A stretch of DNA of 55,093 nt. Source: a virus. Below the pieces are notes generated by a model that was given only the letters and a program-made list of their open reading frames with translations, was not told the origin of the DNA and ran no database searches. Below, in pieces: positions 1 to 8,086 of the stretch (its first letter is position 1; every line of letters begins with the position of its first letter). The stretch covers positions 1 through 55,093 of IMG/VR virus record IMGVR_UViG_3300015171_000006, one strand, 5' to 3'. The position numbers were made by a program, and so were the translations under genes.

Positions 1-190
1 AACGTTCGCTGTTATGATTTTTTAAGTAGCAAATAATTATAAAGGCAGATGGAACTACTTAAAAAATCATAACAGCGAAGCGGAAATTCAAGCCTCACTT
101 ATAAGAAACTCTTATATTAAATTGGCGCTAACACAGCCATGAGTAAAAGCGTCAGGAAAATTGTAAAGACAGCCAACGCCACTTGTTTTT
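1..190 (+). repeat. Cassette repeat unit U0 (right half)
   Basis: Right half of the large palindromic repeat also seen at 52095-52500. Positions 5-29 and 55-79 are perfect 25-bp inverted arms (begin TTCGCTGTTATG) around a 25-nt spacer. Positions 1-109 are identical to 52323-52431. The tail carries the 'agcctcacttataagaaac' block at 91-109 and ends with GCCACTTGTTTTT just before the next gene. The left half of this copy is cut by the window start; the partner is probably the truncated unit at 54933-55093. Confidence 0.9.
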
Positions 191-211
191 ATCGGAATTT
201 GATATTTTATT

Positions 212-643
212 ATGGAGAAAAGCATTAGTGATAATCTTGCGAAGCATGTTGAATTATCAAACGACAAATTCCAAAAGTATTATAATTGGTTGCGTGGTTT
301 AATTGCTATAGCTGGAGGCTTGGTAGCTATTTTAATATCTTTAAAAAGCGGAATTTCAAAAAACCCAAATCAACACAAATTATTTATTTCTACTATAGGA
401 TTACTATCCGCAGGTATCCTTTTTGGATCAATCGTATTATATCAGGAAGTTTATATTGCAGGCAAATATCTTCAAGTGATGCACGATCACATAAAAGAAC
501 AATTTGAGGGCTACAAAGGAGACTTACTTGGCTGGATAGAAATCCCAAAAATTTATAAAATATGTTCTTACCTATGTATAATTTCTTTTGTTTTGTCGTT
601 AATATCTCTTGTAACTTATGCGGTATTTGCCGATTTGCCATAG
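212..643 (+). CDS. Three-helix membrane protein, accessory cassette gene
   Basis: 143-residue protein with hydrophobic segments at about residues 27-44, 60-78 and 117-140, so probably three membrane helices. No enzyme motif is visible and I do not recognise the family. It is the first gene after repeat unit U0 and is on the plus strand, opposite to the phage structural genes. A TATTTTAT box ends 3 bases before the ATG, so the message may be leaderless. Small membrane proteins next to phage structural genes are often lysogenic-conversion or superinfection-exclusion genes, but that role is inference here. Confidence 0.75.
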   Translation: MEKSISDNLAKHVELSNDKFQKYYNWLRGLIAIAGGLVAILISLKSGISKNPNQHKLFISTIGLLSAGILFGSIVLYQEVYIAGKYLQVMHDHIKEQFEGYKGDLLGWIEIPKIYKICSYLCIISFVLSLISLVTYAVFADLP

Positions 644-730
644 TTTCTTTTAACAGTATAAAAAAATATTAGAAAAATTTAGAGGCATGATTGTTAATTT
701 ACAAACACAGCTTCATAAATCGCTTCAATA

Positions 731-985
731 ATGTACGTGTCTCTCCCTCTCCAATATTGGCAGCCTGCAGTCCTCCAAATCTTCAACAAGGGAAAGAAGT
801 TAAATTATGTAGTCCAGATCATGTTATACTGGTTTATTGGGACGTTAGTACTTTCTTTAGGGCTTAATGCGAAAGATATTATAAAATATTTTTTAGGGAG
901 AAATAAAGAGAAAGCCAAAACAACGACATCACAGCAATCCCTAAAAGGTCTTCAGAATCAATCCACGAAAGATACTTCCAAATAG
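731..985 (+). CDS. Small hypothetical protein with one membrane segment
   Basis: 84-residue reading frame with one hydrophobic stretch (about residues 25-47) followed by a lysine, serine and threonine rich tail. It lies 87 bases after the membrane protein at 212-643 and is followed by a hairpin at 1041-1092. No family recognised. The start codon is not well supported, and the N-terminal part could be translated by chance. The same direction and membrane character as its neighbour favour a real cassette gene. Confidence 0.45.
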   Translation: MYVSLPLQYWQPAVLQIFNKGKKLNYVVQIMLYWFIGTLVLSLGLNAKDIIKYFLGRNKEKAKTTTSQQSLKGLQNQSTKDTSK

Positions 986-1040
986 ATTTCAAAACATAAT
1001 TTTTCGCAGCTTTTACATTTTCAAATCAGTATCATGTTAT

Positions 1041-1092
1041 GTTGTTAGAAAATGACAAAGGCAGTCATTTTCGCTTCGCCTTTTAGAACAAC
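1041..1092. repeat. Bulged hairpin, attC-like topology
   Basis: Outer arms GTTGTT (1041-1046) and AACAAC (1087-1092) pair, then AAAGGC pairs with GCCTTT. The two arms leave unequal unpaired bases, and a nested AAAATGAC/GTCATTTT hairpin lies inside. Terminal GTT...AAC with asymmetric bulges resembles integron attC sites. The boxes do not match the GTTRRRY consensus, so this is only a topological likeness. It sits downstream of the plus-strand gene at 731-985. Confidence 0.4.
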
Positions 1093-1227
1093 AATTTTCC
1101 CGCCCCTTTTGCCCTCACTTTCCCGGCGCTTTGGGGTTGCCTTCTTGAAAACTTACAACCCCTGCTAACCAAAATAACATAAGAGCTAATTATAGGCTTT
1201 TTTCATAATCTGATTACTTTGTCCTTA

Positions 1228-1415
1228 TGAATTTTTATTAATTATTGCCAACGCTTCTTAAAAAAAAGATTCTTATATTTAATGTGTCGACAAGATAGGA
1301 AGCCGGTTGCCAGTAGATTAATCTAATACCGCAACCACTTCCGATAAGCCGCAAGCATCCAGTTTGCGGTTTCTTTTTTCTATAATGCCTTAAGAAAATA
1401 ATTAATAAAAATTCA
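1228..1415. repeat. 19-bp inverted repeat enclosing a structured element
   Basis: A perfect 19-bp inverted repeat (1228-1246 and 1397-1415, core ttttattaatt) encloses about 150 bp with two further stem-loops. The first pairs GGAAG..GGTTGC (1298-1310) with GCAACC.CTTCC (1331-1342) and holds a 12-bp palindrome at 1314-1325. The second is the terminator at 1349-1379. There is no tRNA fold and no convincing gene. It could be a small structured RNA or a tiny non-autonomous element. It lies between the left accessory island and the end of the head operon. Confidence 0.5.
1349..1379 (+). terminator. Intrinsic terminator
   Basis: CCGCAA (1349-1354) pairs with TTGCGG (1364-1369) and is followed by a T-rich run to 1379. 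It would end plus-strand transcription coming from the accessory genes at 212-985, or a short structured transcript starting near 1280. Confidence 0.65.
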
Positions 1416-1437
1416 AAGAACAAGAACGGCCTGCTAA

Positions 1438-1486
1438 GTTGCGATCTTTTAAATAATCTTTTTTTAATTGCAGAAAAGATCGCAAC
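1438..1486. repeat. 13-bp palindromic hairpin downstream of head operon
   Basis: GTTGCGATCTTTT at 1438-1450 is perfectly complementary to 1474-1486, with a 23-nt A/T-rich spacer. The layout (long perfect arms, ~25-nt spacer) matches the palindrome in the cassette repeats but the sequence differs. It lies 20 bases past the stop of the gp10-like gene. No T-run follows on the minus strand, so it is not an obvious intrinsic terminator. Confidence 0.6.
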
Positions 1487-1505
1487 GCTTATGCTAAGGT
1501 AATAA

Positions 1506-2027
1506 TTATTTTAATGATTGCTTTAATTCTTCAAAATTCTTTTCTACTGCAGGCACAAAAAAAGGATGAGGCTTAATACCGTTTCTTAAAATACTTCTCG
1601 CTATTAAATAAGCAGCCCCATTACCTTCAATTCCTTTTCGTTTCACCCATCCCATTATTCTCAAAATAAAATCATCAAAATTTCCGCCTGAGCCACCTTT
1701 AAATTTTGCCGCATATTCTTGCCACGTTGCGGGTAATGTGCTTACGTAAGCTTCGGCAAATCTTCGTGTTCCAAACTCAATATAAGCGGCATAATTAGCG
1801 GCCACAACTATTTTAGTTTTTACTTTTACATCACCGGTATTTGCCGGCTCAAATGAGATGGCGTTTCTTAAAAAACCTTCATCAACAGGGGCATTTACTT
1901 TTGCCTGGTTAACTGTTTTAATAGCAAAATTATTCAGCTTATCAGCCATGATTTTATTTATGTCCTGCTTTGCTTTGCTGAATTTTGCCTCTACGCCTTT
2001 TGTATCTATATTTAAAGTAAGCCCCAT
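1506..2027 (-). CDS. HK97 gp10-like head-tail/tail component
   Basis: About 173 residues. It resembles the HK97-gp10 family of small neck proteins: a helical N-terminus, then the block 'VNAPVDEGFLRNAISFEP' and 'AAYIEFGTRRF', which are typical of that family. The start chosen at 2027 follows the upstream stop codon (2029-2031) by one base. A longer frame to 2081 would overlap the joining protein by 53 bases. In tailed phages this gene lies between the head-tail joining protein and the tail terminator. Here the next expected gene is at the far right end of the window (51273-51707), which points to circular permutation. Confidence 0.8.
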   Translation of the reverse strand: MGLTLNIDTKGVEAKFSKAKQDINKIMADKLNNFAIKTVNQAKVNAPVDEGFLRNAISFEPANTGDVKVKTKIVVAANYAAYIEFGTRRFAEAYVSTLPATWQEYAAKFKGGSGGNFDDFILRIMGWVKRKGIEGNGAAYLIARSILRNGIKPHPFFVPAVEKNFEELKQSLK

Positions 2028-2028
2028 A

Positions 2029-2355
2029 TTAAGTAGTTGTTGCACTGCACCGGCATACGCAGTATTTACGGTTGCCTTCATCTAAATAGGATATGGATTT
2101 TATTTGCAAAACCTTACTATCATACTCAATAATAAAGTTTGATTTTACTACCCTGGTTTTTTCATATCTGAAGGTTACTTTATAATCATAATTCCATAAT
2201 GCCTGCTCTTGCCCTGTGTATAATGAACCGCTCCTTGCCTCTACTTTTGCCCAAATACTATAGAACTGATCAACTACAGCGCTAACACCCCCGCCTGCAT
2301 CTTTAGATGTAGTGTAAGATTTTAAAGTAATCTTCCTGTTCATTTCTCCTATCAT
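2029..2355 (-). CDS. Head-tail joining (head closure) protein
   Basis: 108 residues, matching the SPP1 gp16/Phage_H_T_join family in length and pattern: 'MNRKITLKS' near the start, 'IWAKVEARSGS' in the middle and 'LQIKSISYLDEGNRKYCV' near the end. It should sit under the connector as the stopper that joins head and tail. It lies between the gp6-like connector and the gp10-like gene, the usual order. Confidence 0.8.
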   Translation of the reverse strand: MIGEMNRKITLKSYTTSKDAGGGVSAVVDQFYSIWAKVEARSGSLYTGQEQALWNYDYKVTFRYEKTRVVKSNFIIEYDSKVLQIKSISYLDEGNRKYCVCRCSATTT

Positions 2356-2364
2356 TACTTTATA

Positions 2365-2610
2365 TTAAGTAAGTGTTTTAATATATTTATTCATCTCATC
2401 AATTTGCTTTGATTGACTTTTTATAATATCCTTTGCCAATCCAACAACATATTCATCTTTACTTTTTGCAATTGCCTGTTTACTCATTGTTAATGCCATT
2501 TGGTGATGTTTTACCATGGCCTGCAGCCAATCTTTATCACTAAATTTATTCATTGGCATAGATTTCTTAAATTCAGTTAATGCCGATATAATTTCATTTG
2601 TCTGTATCAT
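2365..2610 (-). CDS. DUF305-like four-helix protein in the head operon
   Basis: 81 residues, all helical. The middle, 'WLQAMVKHHQMALTMSKQAI' (about residues 29-48) with 'LAKDIIKSQSKQIDEMNKYI' later, follows the DUF305 pattern, including the paired His35-His36. DUF305 proteins are ferritin-like helical bundles, some linked to copper. The start overlaps the end of the gp6-like gene by 4 bases (ATGA), so translation is probably coupled. Its role in head assembly is unknown; it could be a structural helical bundle rather than a metal binder. Confidence 0.6.
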   Translation of the reverse strand: MIQTNEIISALTEFKKSMPMNKFSDKDWLQAMVKHHQMALTMSKQAIAKSKDEYVVGLAKDIIKSQSKQIDEMNKYIKTLT

Positions 2611-3155
2611 ACGCCTCTTACTTGTTGTAAATATACTTTTGCATTATCAGCAATTTTGCCATCACCGCGGTTCTCATACATATACGCTATCTGGCAAAGT
2701 ATTGCTATTTTATAATTTGCCGGCAAGGCGGTAAACCCTGCATTATATTCAGCAGTAAAATCACCATCGTAAGGCTCATTAAGATTGGATATTACCAAAG
2801 CATTCCCGTCCATATCTTTATAAATCACGTCTCCAATTACCGGACCGAAAGGAAGAGTAATATCTCCCAGGCCGTTATGAATTTTTGCCTTTACATTTCG
2901 GTTTATAAAAGAAAGGTTTGCGTAGTTTTCACATACACCCCTTGCTGCTGAAATAAGCATGGTTATTAAAGTATCATCATCTGTCACATCTACACGCAGC
3001 CAGTTTTTTGCCTCATCAAGTGTTATCCATTCACTGTCATTCTCCTCGCTGAATTTCACATTAGTAACCGCATTAAAAGCAATGCCGGTGCCGCCAATAA
3101 CACTTAGCCGGTTACGCTTTGCATCTTCACTGTCGCCTTCAAAAATGTAACTCAT
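2607..3155 (-). CDS. gp6-like head-tail connector protein
   Basis: 182 residues. The block 'WITLDEAKNWLRVDVTDDD' followed by 'LITMLISAARGVCENYANLS' is the hallmark of the gp6/YqbG-type head-tail connector family. These form the ring below the portal. An N-terminal extension of about 40 residues precedes the family core. It follows the capsid and sugar-modification genes and overlaps the DUF305-like gene by 4 bases. Confidence 0.8.
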   Translation of the reverse strand: MSYIFEGDSEDAKRNRLSVIGGTGIAFNAVTNVKFSEENDSEWITLDEAKNWLRVDVTDDDTLITMLISAARGVCENYANLSFINRNVKAKIHNGLGDITLPFGPVIGDVIYKDMDGNALVISNLNEPYDGDFTAEYNAGFTALPANYKIAILCQIAYMYENRGDGKIADNAKVYLQQVRGV

Positions 3156-3156
3156 A

Positions 3157-3792
3157 TTATTTCTTTTTTACAATTATCAATTCTTTATAAAAATGGATAA
3201 ATTCAAATTTATTATTAACCACATCTTCAGTTTTTAAATGCTCATAATTTAGCTGATGCGTTAATTGCTGAAAGTAATGCATGGAAGTATTTGCAGATAA
3301 GTCTTTGCTTCCTTCATATTCAGTATCCTCAAAATAGCTTGTATGCACATCTTCAATAAAATAAATATCCCCGCTCTGCAGCAGCGGAAATATCATCTCA
3401 AATGTTTTTATGGTTAGGCTGTTGTTGTGGCTGGCATCATCAATAATAATTCTTTTATCAGATCCTTTTTCCCTTTCCAATATTGAAGCAAATAAATTTT
3501 CATCTGCTTGAGAACCTTGCCAAAATTCAGTCCGGTCATTAACTATATTTATTTTATCATAAAGATCAATGCCAATTATTTTACCCTGCACAAAATAATC
3601 ATACCACATACGCAGGCTTTCGCCGCCCCTGTCTGCATAATGATAACCGCCAACTCCAATCTCAACTAAAGAAATTTTATTATTTCTTAATGGTTCAAGG
3701 TATAGCTCATAAGTTTTGCAATAATCATGGTAAGTGCTGCTTTTATCAGTACCGTATTTTAAAGCAAGGTTATCTAAGCTTTCCATGGCCAT
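3157..3792 (-). CDS. Class I SAM-dependent methyltransferase (sugar O-methyltransferase type)
   Basis: 211 residues. 'ISLVEIGVGG' is motif I for S-adenosylmethionine binding; 'IIGIDLYDK' and 'RIIIDDASH' follow as later Rossmann strands. The general look is that of macrocin and rhamnosyl O-methyltransferases, or cephalosporin hydroxylase-like enzymes. It overlaps the glycosyltransferase fusion by 19 bases, so the two probably act on the same glycan. Being inside the head operon, it may cap or modify sugars on capsid proteins. The substrate is inference. Confidence 0.7.
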   Translation of the reverse strand: MAMESLDNLALKYGTDKSSTYHDYCKTYELYLEPLRNNKISLVEIGVGGYHYADRGGESLRMWYDYFVQGKIIGIDLYDKINIVNDRTEFWQGSQADENLFASILEREKGSDKRIIIDDASHNNSLTIKTFEMIFPLLQSGDIYFIEDVHTSYFEDTEYEGSKDLSANTSMHYFQQLTHQLNYEHLKTEDVVNNKFEFIHFYKELIIVKKK

Positions 3793-5270
3793 GTATTTAC
3801 ATAAGTTTCTAATTGCGGTTTACTCATTTCTTTCACCTTATAAAACTCCTGGTCATTCTTTTTAAAATGCGGGTGATTGGTGCTGCTGTTTGCCCCAATA
3901 AAGTGATCCATGTGATACATTTTCCCTTTTACCCTTTTCACTTTTAAGTCAAGCATATTAAACCTGTCATACCGCTCGCTATCTTCGGGGCCCCAGCTTA
4001 CAAAGTTTTCATTTTCCATACCGGCATTAATAAAAGATTGTTTACTCATTACAACTGCATGTCCTACGCTGCTATGCGTTTTAGGCAGGCATTTACTAAT
4101 ATTAATGTCATACACATCTAAGCTTTCAATCACATCGTTAAACATATAGCGTGGCACTCTTGCCACCCTTCCGTCAAAAGGATAAACAATATCAGCGCCT
4201 TCATTAATTAATTTAACCGATTCATAAAGCTGTGCCGGCGGGCAAATATTATCCCCGTCCCAATTAACAACTACCTCAGTTTTAGCTTTCTTAACTAAAT
4301 CGTTTATCATTTTTGTACGATGAAAATGCGGCATATGAAAGTTTACATAAGAAACATATTCACTCATAAAAGCAAACTCATTTCCGCCCTGCTCGCCAAT
4401 AATAATATTAGTATTAAAATTCTTAAGCATAAAGCCAACCGTAAGCATTATATTTAGCTTCCTGTCTAAGTGATCGTACATTACCGGAATAATAAATGTT
4501 GTATCTTTTAAATCAATCTTATCATTGTTCATCTTCCATTCACCGGGCCAGTAATCTTTCTCATCATACCGCAAAGCATCAAAGTTTTTTGCAGGCCTTA
4601 TCACATTTTTACTGTCTGATAAATAAGCGCCCCACCAGCTAAAAGTCGAGTTGCTTATAATAAAATTATCGCACATACTCATTAAACATAGCTGCTCAAT
4701 ATCATTTAAACCATCCGCAAAAAATACATTTTCCAAAGCTTCAAAATGCAGCCTGCAGTAACTAAAATCATCTGTAAAAATGATGATATTACAATCACTG
4801 AAATATTTATAATAAGCCGATAAATAATAACTTACAGGAACCTGGTAATAATTTTTGTTGTTTACAAAATCACCGCGGCGGATGCTTATTGCAACAGTAT
4901 GTTTTTGAAAGGCGCCGGAAAAATTAGATTTTAATCTTTCTTTTATTTCTGCCTTAAACTCAAATTGTTTTCTCACCTCACATTCAGCATTAGCCCAATA
5001 TTTTTCTGATTGAAAAAACCCCTCCAGATCATAATTTATAGCACTGTCAAGCTTAAATAATTCTTCATCAAAATGGAAGAACTTCTCTTTTAAAACTGTT
5101 GAGTTTGCGGCGCCATCATGCGGCAAATTATTTTCAAAATAATCTTCGTAATTCCATAAAGGGAAACTGCATGTTGTATCATTAGCTTTAGCAATACCCA
5201 TGCAGGAAGCCACTTGAAACAATTGATTTCCAAGCCTGCCTAAAGTTCCCAAAGAGGAAAAGGTTATCAT
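3774..5270 (-). CDS. Bifunctional glycosyltransferase: GT11 fucosyltransferase-like plus GT2/GT7-like
   Basis: 498 residues with two domains. Residues 1-250 match family GT11 (alpha-1,2-fucosyltransferase): 'GRLGNQLFQ' at the start, 'ISIRRGDF' as the HxRRxD-type motif, and 'FIISNSTFSWWGAYLS' near the end. Residues ~255-498 look like a GT2/GT7 glycosyltransferase, with 'VNWDGDNI' as the DxD-type metal site and 'NFVSWGPEDSERYDRF', like the C-terminal motif of galactosyltransferases. It lies between the capsid gene cluster and the connector, coupled to a methyltransferase. It would add at least two sugars to a target, perhaps the capsid or tail. Fused GT genes inside a head operon are unusual. 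Confidence 0.75.
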   Translation of the reverse strand: MITFSSLGTLGRLGNQLFQVASCMGIAKANDTTCSFPLWNYEDYFENNLPHDGAANSTVLKEKFFHFDEELFKLDSAINYDLEGFFQSEKYWANAECEVRKQFEFKAEIKERLKSNFSGAFQKHTVAISIRRGDFVNNKNYYQVPVSYYLSAYYKYFSDCNIIIFTDDFSYCRLHFEALENVFFADGLNDIEQLCLMSMCDNFIISNSTFSWWGAYLSDSKNVIRPAKNFDALRYDEKDYWPGEWKMNNDKIDLKDTTFIIPVMYDHLDRKLNIMLTVGFMLKNFNTNIIIGEQGGNEFAFMSEYVSYVNFHMPHFHRTKMINDLVKKAKTEVVVNWDGDNICPPAQLYESVKLINEGADIVYPFDGRVARVPRYMFNDVIESLDVYDINISKCLPKTHSSVGHAVVMSKQSFINAGMENENFVSWGPEDSERYDRFNMLDLKVKRVKGKMYHMDHFIGANSSTNHPHFKKNDQEFYKVKEMSKPQLETYVNTWPWKA

Positions 5271-5479
5271 GCTGGTACTTTAATTTTATTCTTTTTATTA
5301 ATCACATTCGGTTTATTACCCTGTAAATGTCTTAAAAGAATTGCTTCAGTTTTCGCCGGGTCAGCATCAGCACTTTCAGCTACATTGCATCTTATAAGAT
5401 AGCTTCCCATACTTTCATCAAAATCAACTTCTTCTCCCGGCTTCCAGTTAATGTGTTTTTTTAAAAACCTTATCAGCAT
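5267..5479 (-). CDS. Small hypothetical protein downstream of capsid
   Basis: 70 residues, hydrophilic, with 'KKHINWKPGEEVDF' near the N-terminus and a lysine-rich end. No family is certain; small proteins here in related phages are sometimes head accessory proteins. It overlaps the glycosyltransferase start by 4 bases (ATGA) and is separated from the capsid gene by the hairpin at 5496-5527. Confidence 0.65.
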   Translation of the reverse strand: MLIRFLKKHINWKPGEEVDFDESMGSYLIRCNVAESADADPAKTEAILLRHLQGNKPNVINKKNKIKVPA

Positions 5480-5495
5480 AAATATTTATTAAAAT

Positions 5496-5527
5496 AAAAC
5501 CCCTGTTATATTTCAAACAAGGGTTTT
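5496..5527 (-). terminator. Terminator or attenuator after the capsid gene
   Basis: Read on the minus strand, AAAACCCTTGT pairs with ACAGGGGTTTT (one T-G wobble) across a 10-nt loop, followed by ATTTT. The wobble pairs only in the minus-strand RNA, which supports that direction. A partial terminator here would give high capsid expression relative to the connector genes. Confidence 0.65.
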
Positions 5528-5545
5528 ACATAAGATTAAAAAATA

Positions 5546-6997
5546 TTAGCTCAATTGTAAAACGCCCTTTACAATAGCGGCATTATTAAATATTGCCAAC
5601 GTTGCACGCTCTTCAATCCTGAACATTAATTTATTTTTCTTAGCCAAGGCGGCATCTTCAAACAATCTTAACTCAGGCTGCATCCGCTTTACAAACATGG
5701 TGGCATTTTTATCAAAGCTTAAAAAAGTATCAAACGCCATTTGAGTAGTTGGCACTACATCAAGTCCGCCAATGGTAAGCTTGCCATTTACAAAGGCAAC
5801 TGAGCCAAGCGGTAAATCATACTCACCGCTGCCCGTGGCTTTATTCAATCCAACCCTCACAGCATCTCTCGGCCTTAATACTGTAGTTGTACCCTGGTAA
5901 AATTCATTGGTAGCATCTACTATCTGGCCGTAAGCAGCATCAATTACCCTGTCAACAAGGTTACTGTAGTTTCCATTGTAGGCAGATGCCGCAGTTAACA
6001 ACCCGTCTACAGGCTGGGCAGATGATGTGCCGTTTAAAATAAATGCGTTCTCAGCAGTCTTTAAGCTGATAAGCATTTTGTTTTGAATGTAGCTATTTAA
6101 AAAAGCAATATCATCAAGCATTGCACGGTCAATTACCACAATACCGGCTATCCATTTAAAATAACCAGGCTGCGCAATTAAATTCCAATCCATTTCCGGC
6201 TTATCAGTAGTAGGGTCTTCCCACACAGCGGCTCCGCCGTCCTGGCCGTTCTCTTTTGGATAAACCAACTGAGTACCTGTTGATGTTCCGCCAGGTAAAA
6301 GATCACCAAGCCACACACGGTTATAAGGAGTGCGAATCAATGGCTGTACATCCTGGAATAACTGCCCAGCTCCCGGAAAGTTTGTGGCAATGCTCATATC
6401 ACCTACGGCCTTCACTTCACGAACACCTTCTGCGTTAAGCTCTTTTACTTCAGGCATCATGTCCATGATAAGCACCGGAGAATTTCTTTTGTAATTTTTA
6501 ATATCCTTTGCATGGCGGTCAATAGTTTCACCCAAAATTTGATTAAAGGTTTTTACTTCTGCAGCAGATGATCCGCCGCCCCTGTTTTGGCTTTTTACAG
6601 ACAGGCCTAAACGATCAACTGATTTAATAGTGATAGCAAGATCATCTTTCATTTTTACCAAATCAGCAGCAGTTACATTTTCAGGCAACCCTTTTACTTC
6701 ACCTATCTTTTTATCAATCTCGGATAGTTTTTCTTCTGTAGCGGCTTTTACTTCGGCTTTCACTTCAGTTTTTACGGCTTCTTCCAAAGCAGATTTTGTT
6801 TCATTCAAATGCTTCAAAAGGTCAGCAGATGTTTTAATTTCTACCTGGCTTTCCTTTTCTTTTTTCTCTCTTGCGGTTTTTTCTTCTGCTGTTTCACCAT
6901 CAGATTTATAAGCGGCGGTTCTTGTTGAACCATCAAGGCCAAAACGCTTGCTCGCTATTTTAGGAGCGTGGTTAAATTTTATAAATATTTTTTCCAT
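5546..6997 (-). CDS. Major capsid protein, HK97 fold
   Basis: 483 residues. Residues ~30-165 are charged and coiled-coil rich, as expected of a delta (scaffold) domain removed during maturation. The remaining ~320 residues look like the HK97 capsid domain, with 'GGAAVWEDP', 'GYFKWIAGIVVIDRAMLDD', 'AENAFILNG' and the C-terminal 'MFRIEERATLAIFNNAAIVKG'. It follows the prohead protease with one base between. Cleavage probably occurs in the glycine-rich stretch near residues 140-150; that position is inferred. Confidence 0.92.
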   Translation of the reverse strand: MEKIFIKFNHAPKIASKRFGLDGSTRTAAYKSDGETAEEKTAREKKEKESQVEIKTSADLLKHLNETKSALEEAVKTEVKAEVKAATEEKLSEIDKKIGEVKGLPENVTAADLVKMKDDLAITIKSVDRLGLSVKSQNRGGGSSAAEVKTFNQILGETIDRHAKDIKNYKRNSPVLIMDMMPEVKELNAEGVREVKAVGDMSIATNFPGAGQLFQDVQPLIRTPYNRVWLGDLLPGGTSTGTQLVYPKENGQDGGAAVWEDPTTDKPEMDWNLIAQPGYFKWIAGIVVIDRAMLDDIAFLNSYIQNKMLISLKTAENAFILNGTSSAQPVDGLLTAASAYNGNYSNLVDRVIDAAYGQIVDATNEFYQGTTTVLRPRDAVRVGLNKATGSGEYDLPLGSVAFVNGKLTIGGLDVVPTTQMAFDTFLSFDKNATMFVKRMQPELRLFEDAALAKKNKLMFRIEERATLAIFNNAAIVKGVLQLS

Positions 6998-6998
6998 T

Positions 6999-7922
6999 TT
7001 AATTTTTAATTAAAGATTTATTAAATGTTGTTAGTACACTTAACAACTCTTTTTCTTCAATGCTGGCAAGCGGCTTAGGTGGGTTATCCCCGGCGTAAGT
7101 GTCTGCGGTATCATATTCAGAGATCAGTTGTTTAGTATTGTCAATTTCTAAAAGAATAGATTTTATACATTCATCCGATGCAGTTGTGTTGCGGCAAAAG
7201 TTTTCAAGCGCTGCTGCATGGGCCTTAATTTGTTTAAGTTCTTTAGTATTATAGCGAAGCTGCGAGCGTAGCTCCCCCATCACATCTGCCCGCCTGCTTA
7301 TGTTCCACGTAACCCATGAGTACAGATCGCTTGCTTCATCAATAGAACCGCTTAAATTAACCAGCATCTGTAAAATATCCTGGTCGCTGGCAATAATTAA
7401 CTTCAAGGTATTTTGCTCATTATCGCTAAGGCTTTTTACCTCCGACAGATCAAAAAATGATTTAACTACATTCCTTACTCCCGCTTTTGGATGTGCTGGC
7501 ATTTTAGTAAGTACGCTTGTTTCTATATGCCTCACCTCTTTAAGTTCGCGAACCTTGCGGGCCTTAACTTCAATAATATTACTGCGCTCTGTTACATAAC
7601 CAAAGGATGCTTTTTTAATCACACCTTCATCCATCATCAGCAAAACATCGTTACCCAGGGTATGAGTGCCAAGCCATGCTTTTGTGTAAGCCTGCTTATC
7701 ATCTTCATACACATCAGTCACTTTGCCGGGCGCCTGTTCATCATTATGATTTAGGTAAAAAGAAATGTCAGATTTATTTTCATTCCAGCTTTTTGTAAAC
7801 ATGCCTTTGCGGGAAATATCACCAACGCGGTCAACAGAATCATAAACAGCATGGGCTATAATGGCCGTACGGCTGTTTTTATCCAAATCCTTAAGCTCAA
7901 AATTAATTGTCTTTCTTTCCAC
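6999..7922 (-). CDS. Prohead protease, HK97 (S78) family
   Basis: 307 residues. The N-terminal half carries the family's marks: 'IIAHAVYDSVDRVGD', the candidate catalytic His in 'SFYLNHND', and the candidate catalytic Ser in 'IKKASFGYVTE'. The C-terminal half (about residues 160-307) is helical and charged and could serve as internal scaffold. It cleaves the capsid delta domain and itself during maturation. It lies directly upstream of the capsid gene. Upstream of its start, an inverted plus-strand gene pair interrupts the operon. Confidence 0.88.
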   Translation of the reverse strand: MERKTINFELKDLDKNSRTAIIAHAVYDSVDRVGDISRKGMFTKSWNENKSDISFYLNHNDEQAPGKVTDVYEDDKQAYTKAWLGTHTLGNDVLLMMDEGVIKKASFGYVTERSNIIEVKARKVRELKEVRHIETSVLTKMPAHPKAGVRNVVKSFFDLSEVKSLSDNEQNTLKLIIASDQDILQMLVNLSGSIDEASDLYSWVTWNISRRADVMGELRSQLRYNTKELKQIKAHAAALENFCRNTTASDECIKSILLEIDNTKQLISEYDTADTYAGDNPPKPLASIEEKELLSVLTTFNKSLIKN

Positions 7923-8028
7923 GCTTTTTAATTTTTACAGTTTTGGCATTCAAGATTTTAACCTCATAACCGTTTTTCACCTTAGTTTTCATACTTAACA
8001 TTAAATTCTATGTAAAATCTGTATCGAA

Positions 8029-8056
8029 TTGAATAACAGAATCAAAAATATATTTT
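8029..8056 (+). promoter_or_regulatory. Candidate plus-strand promoter for the 8087 gene
   Basis: TTG (8029-8031), a 17-base gap and TATATTTT (8049-8056) resemble the Bacteroidota -33/-7 pattern. It would let the inverted pair 8087-8683 be expressed independently of the head operon. Confidence 0.35.
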
Positions 8057-8086
8057 ATCTTAGCAAGCGAATATTACTTTATACAA

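Noticed and set aside
1298-1342. tRNA or tmRNA fragment
   Set aside because: The stem-loop lacks acceptor, anticodon and T-arm features.
1238-1423. 61-residue minus-strand frame after the head operon
   Set aside because: It runs through the stem-loops and terminator of the structured element and has no domain or good start.
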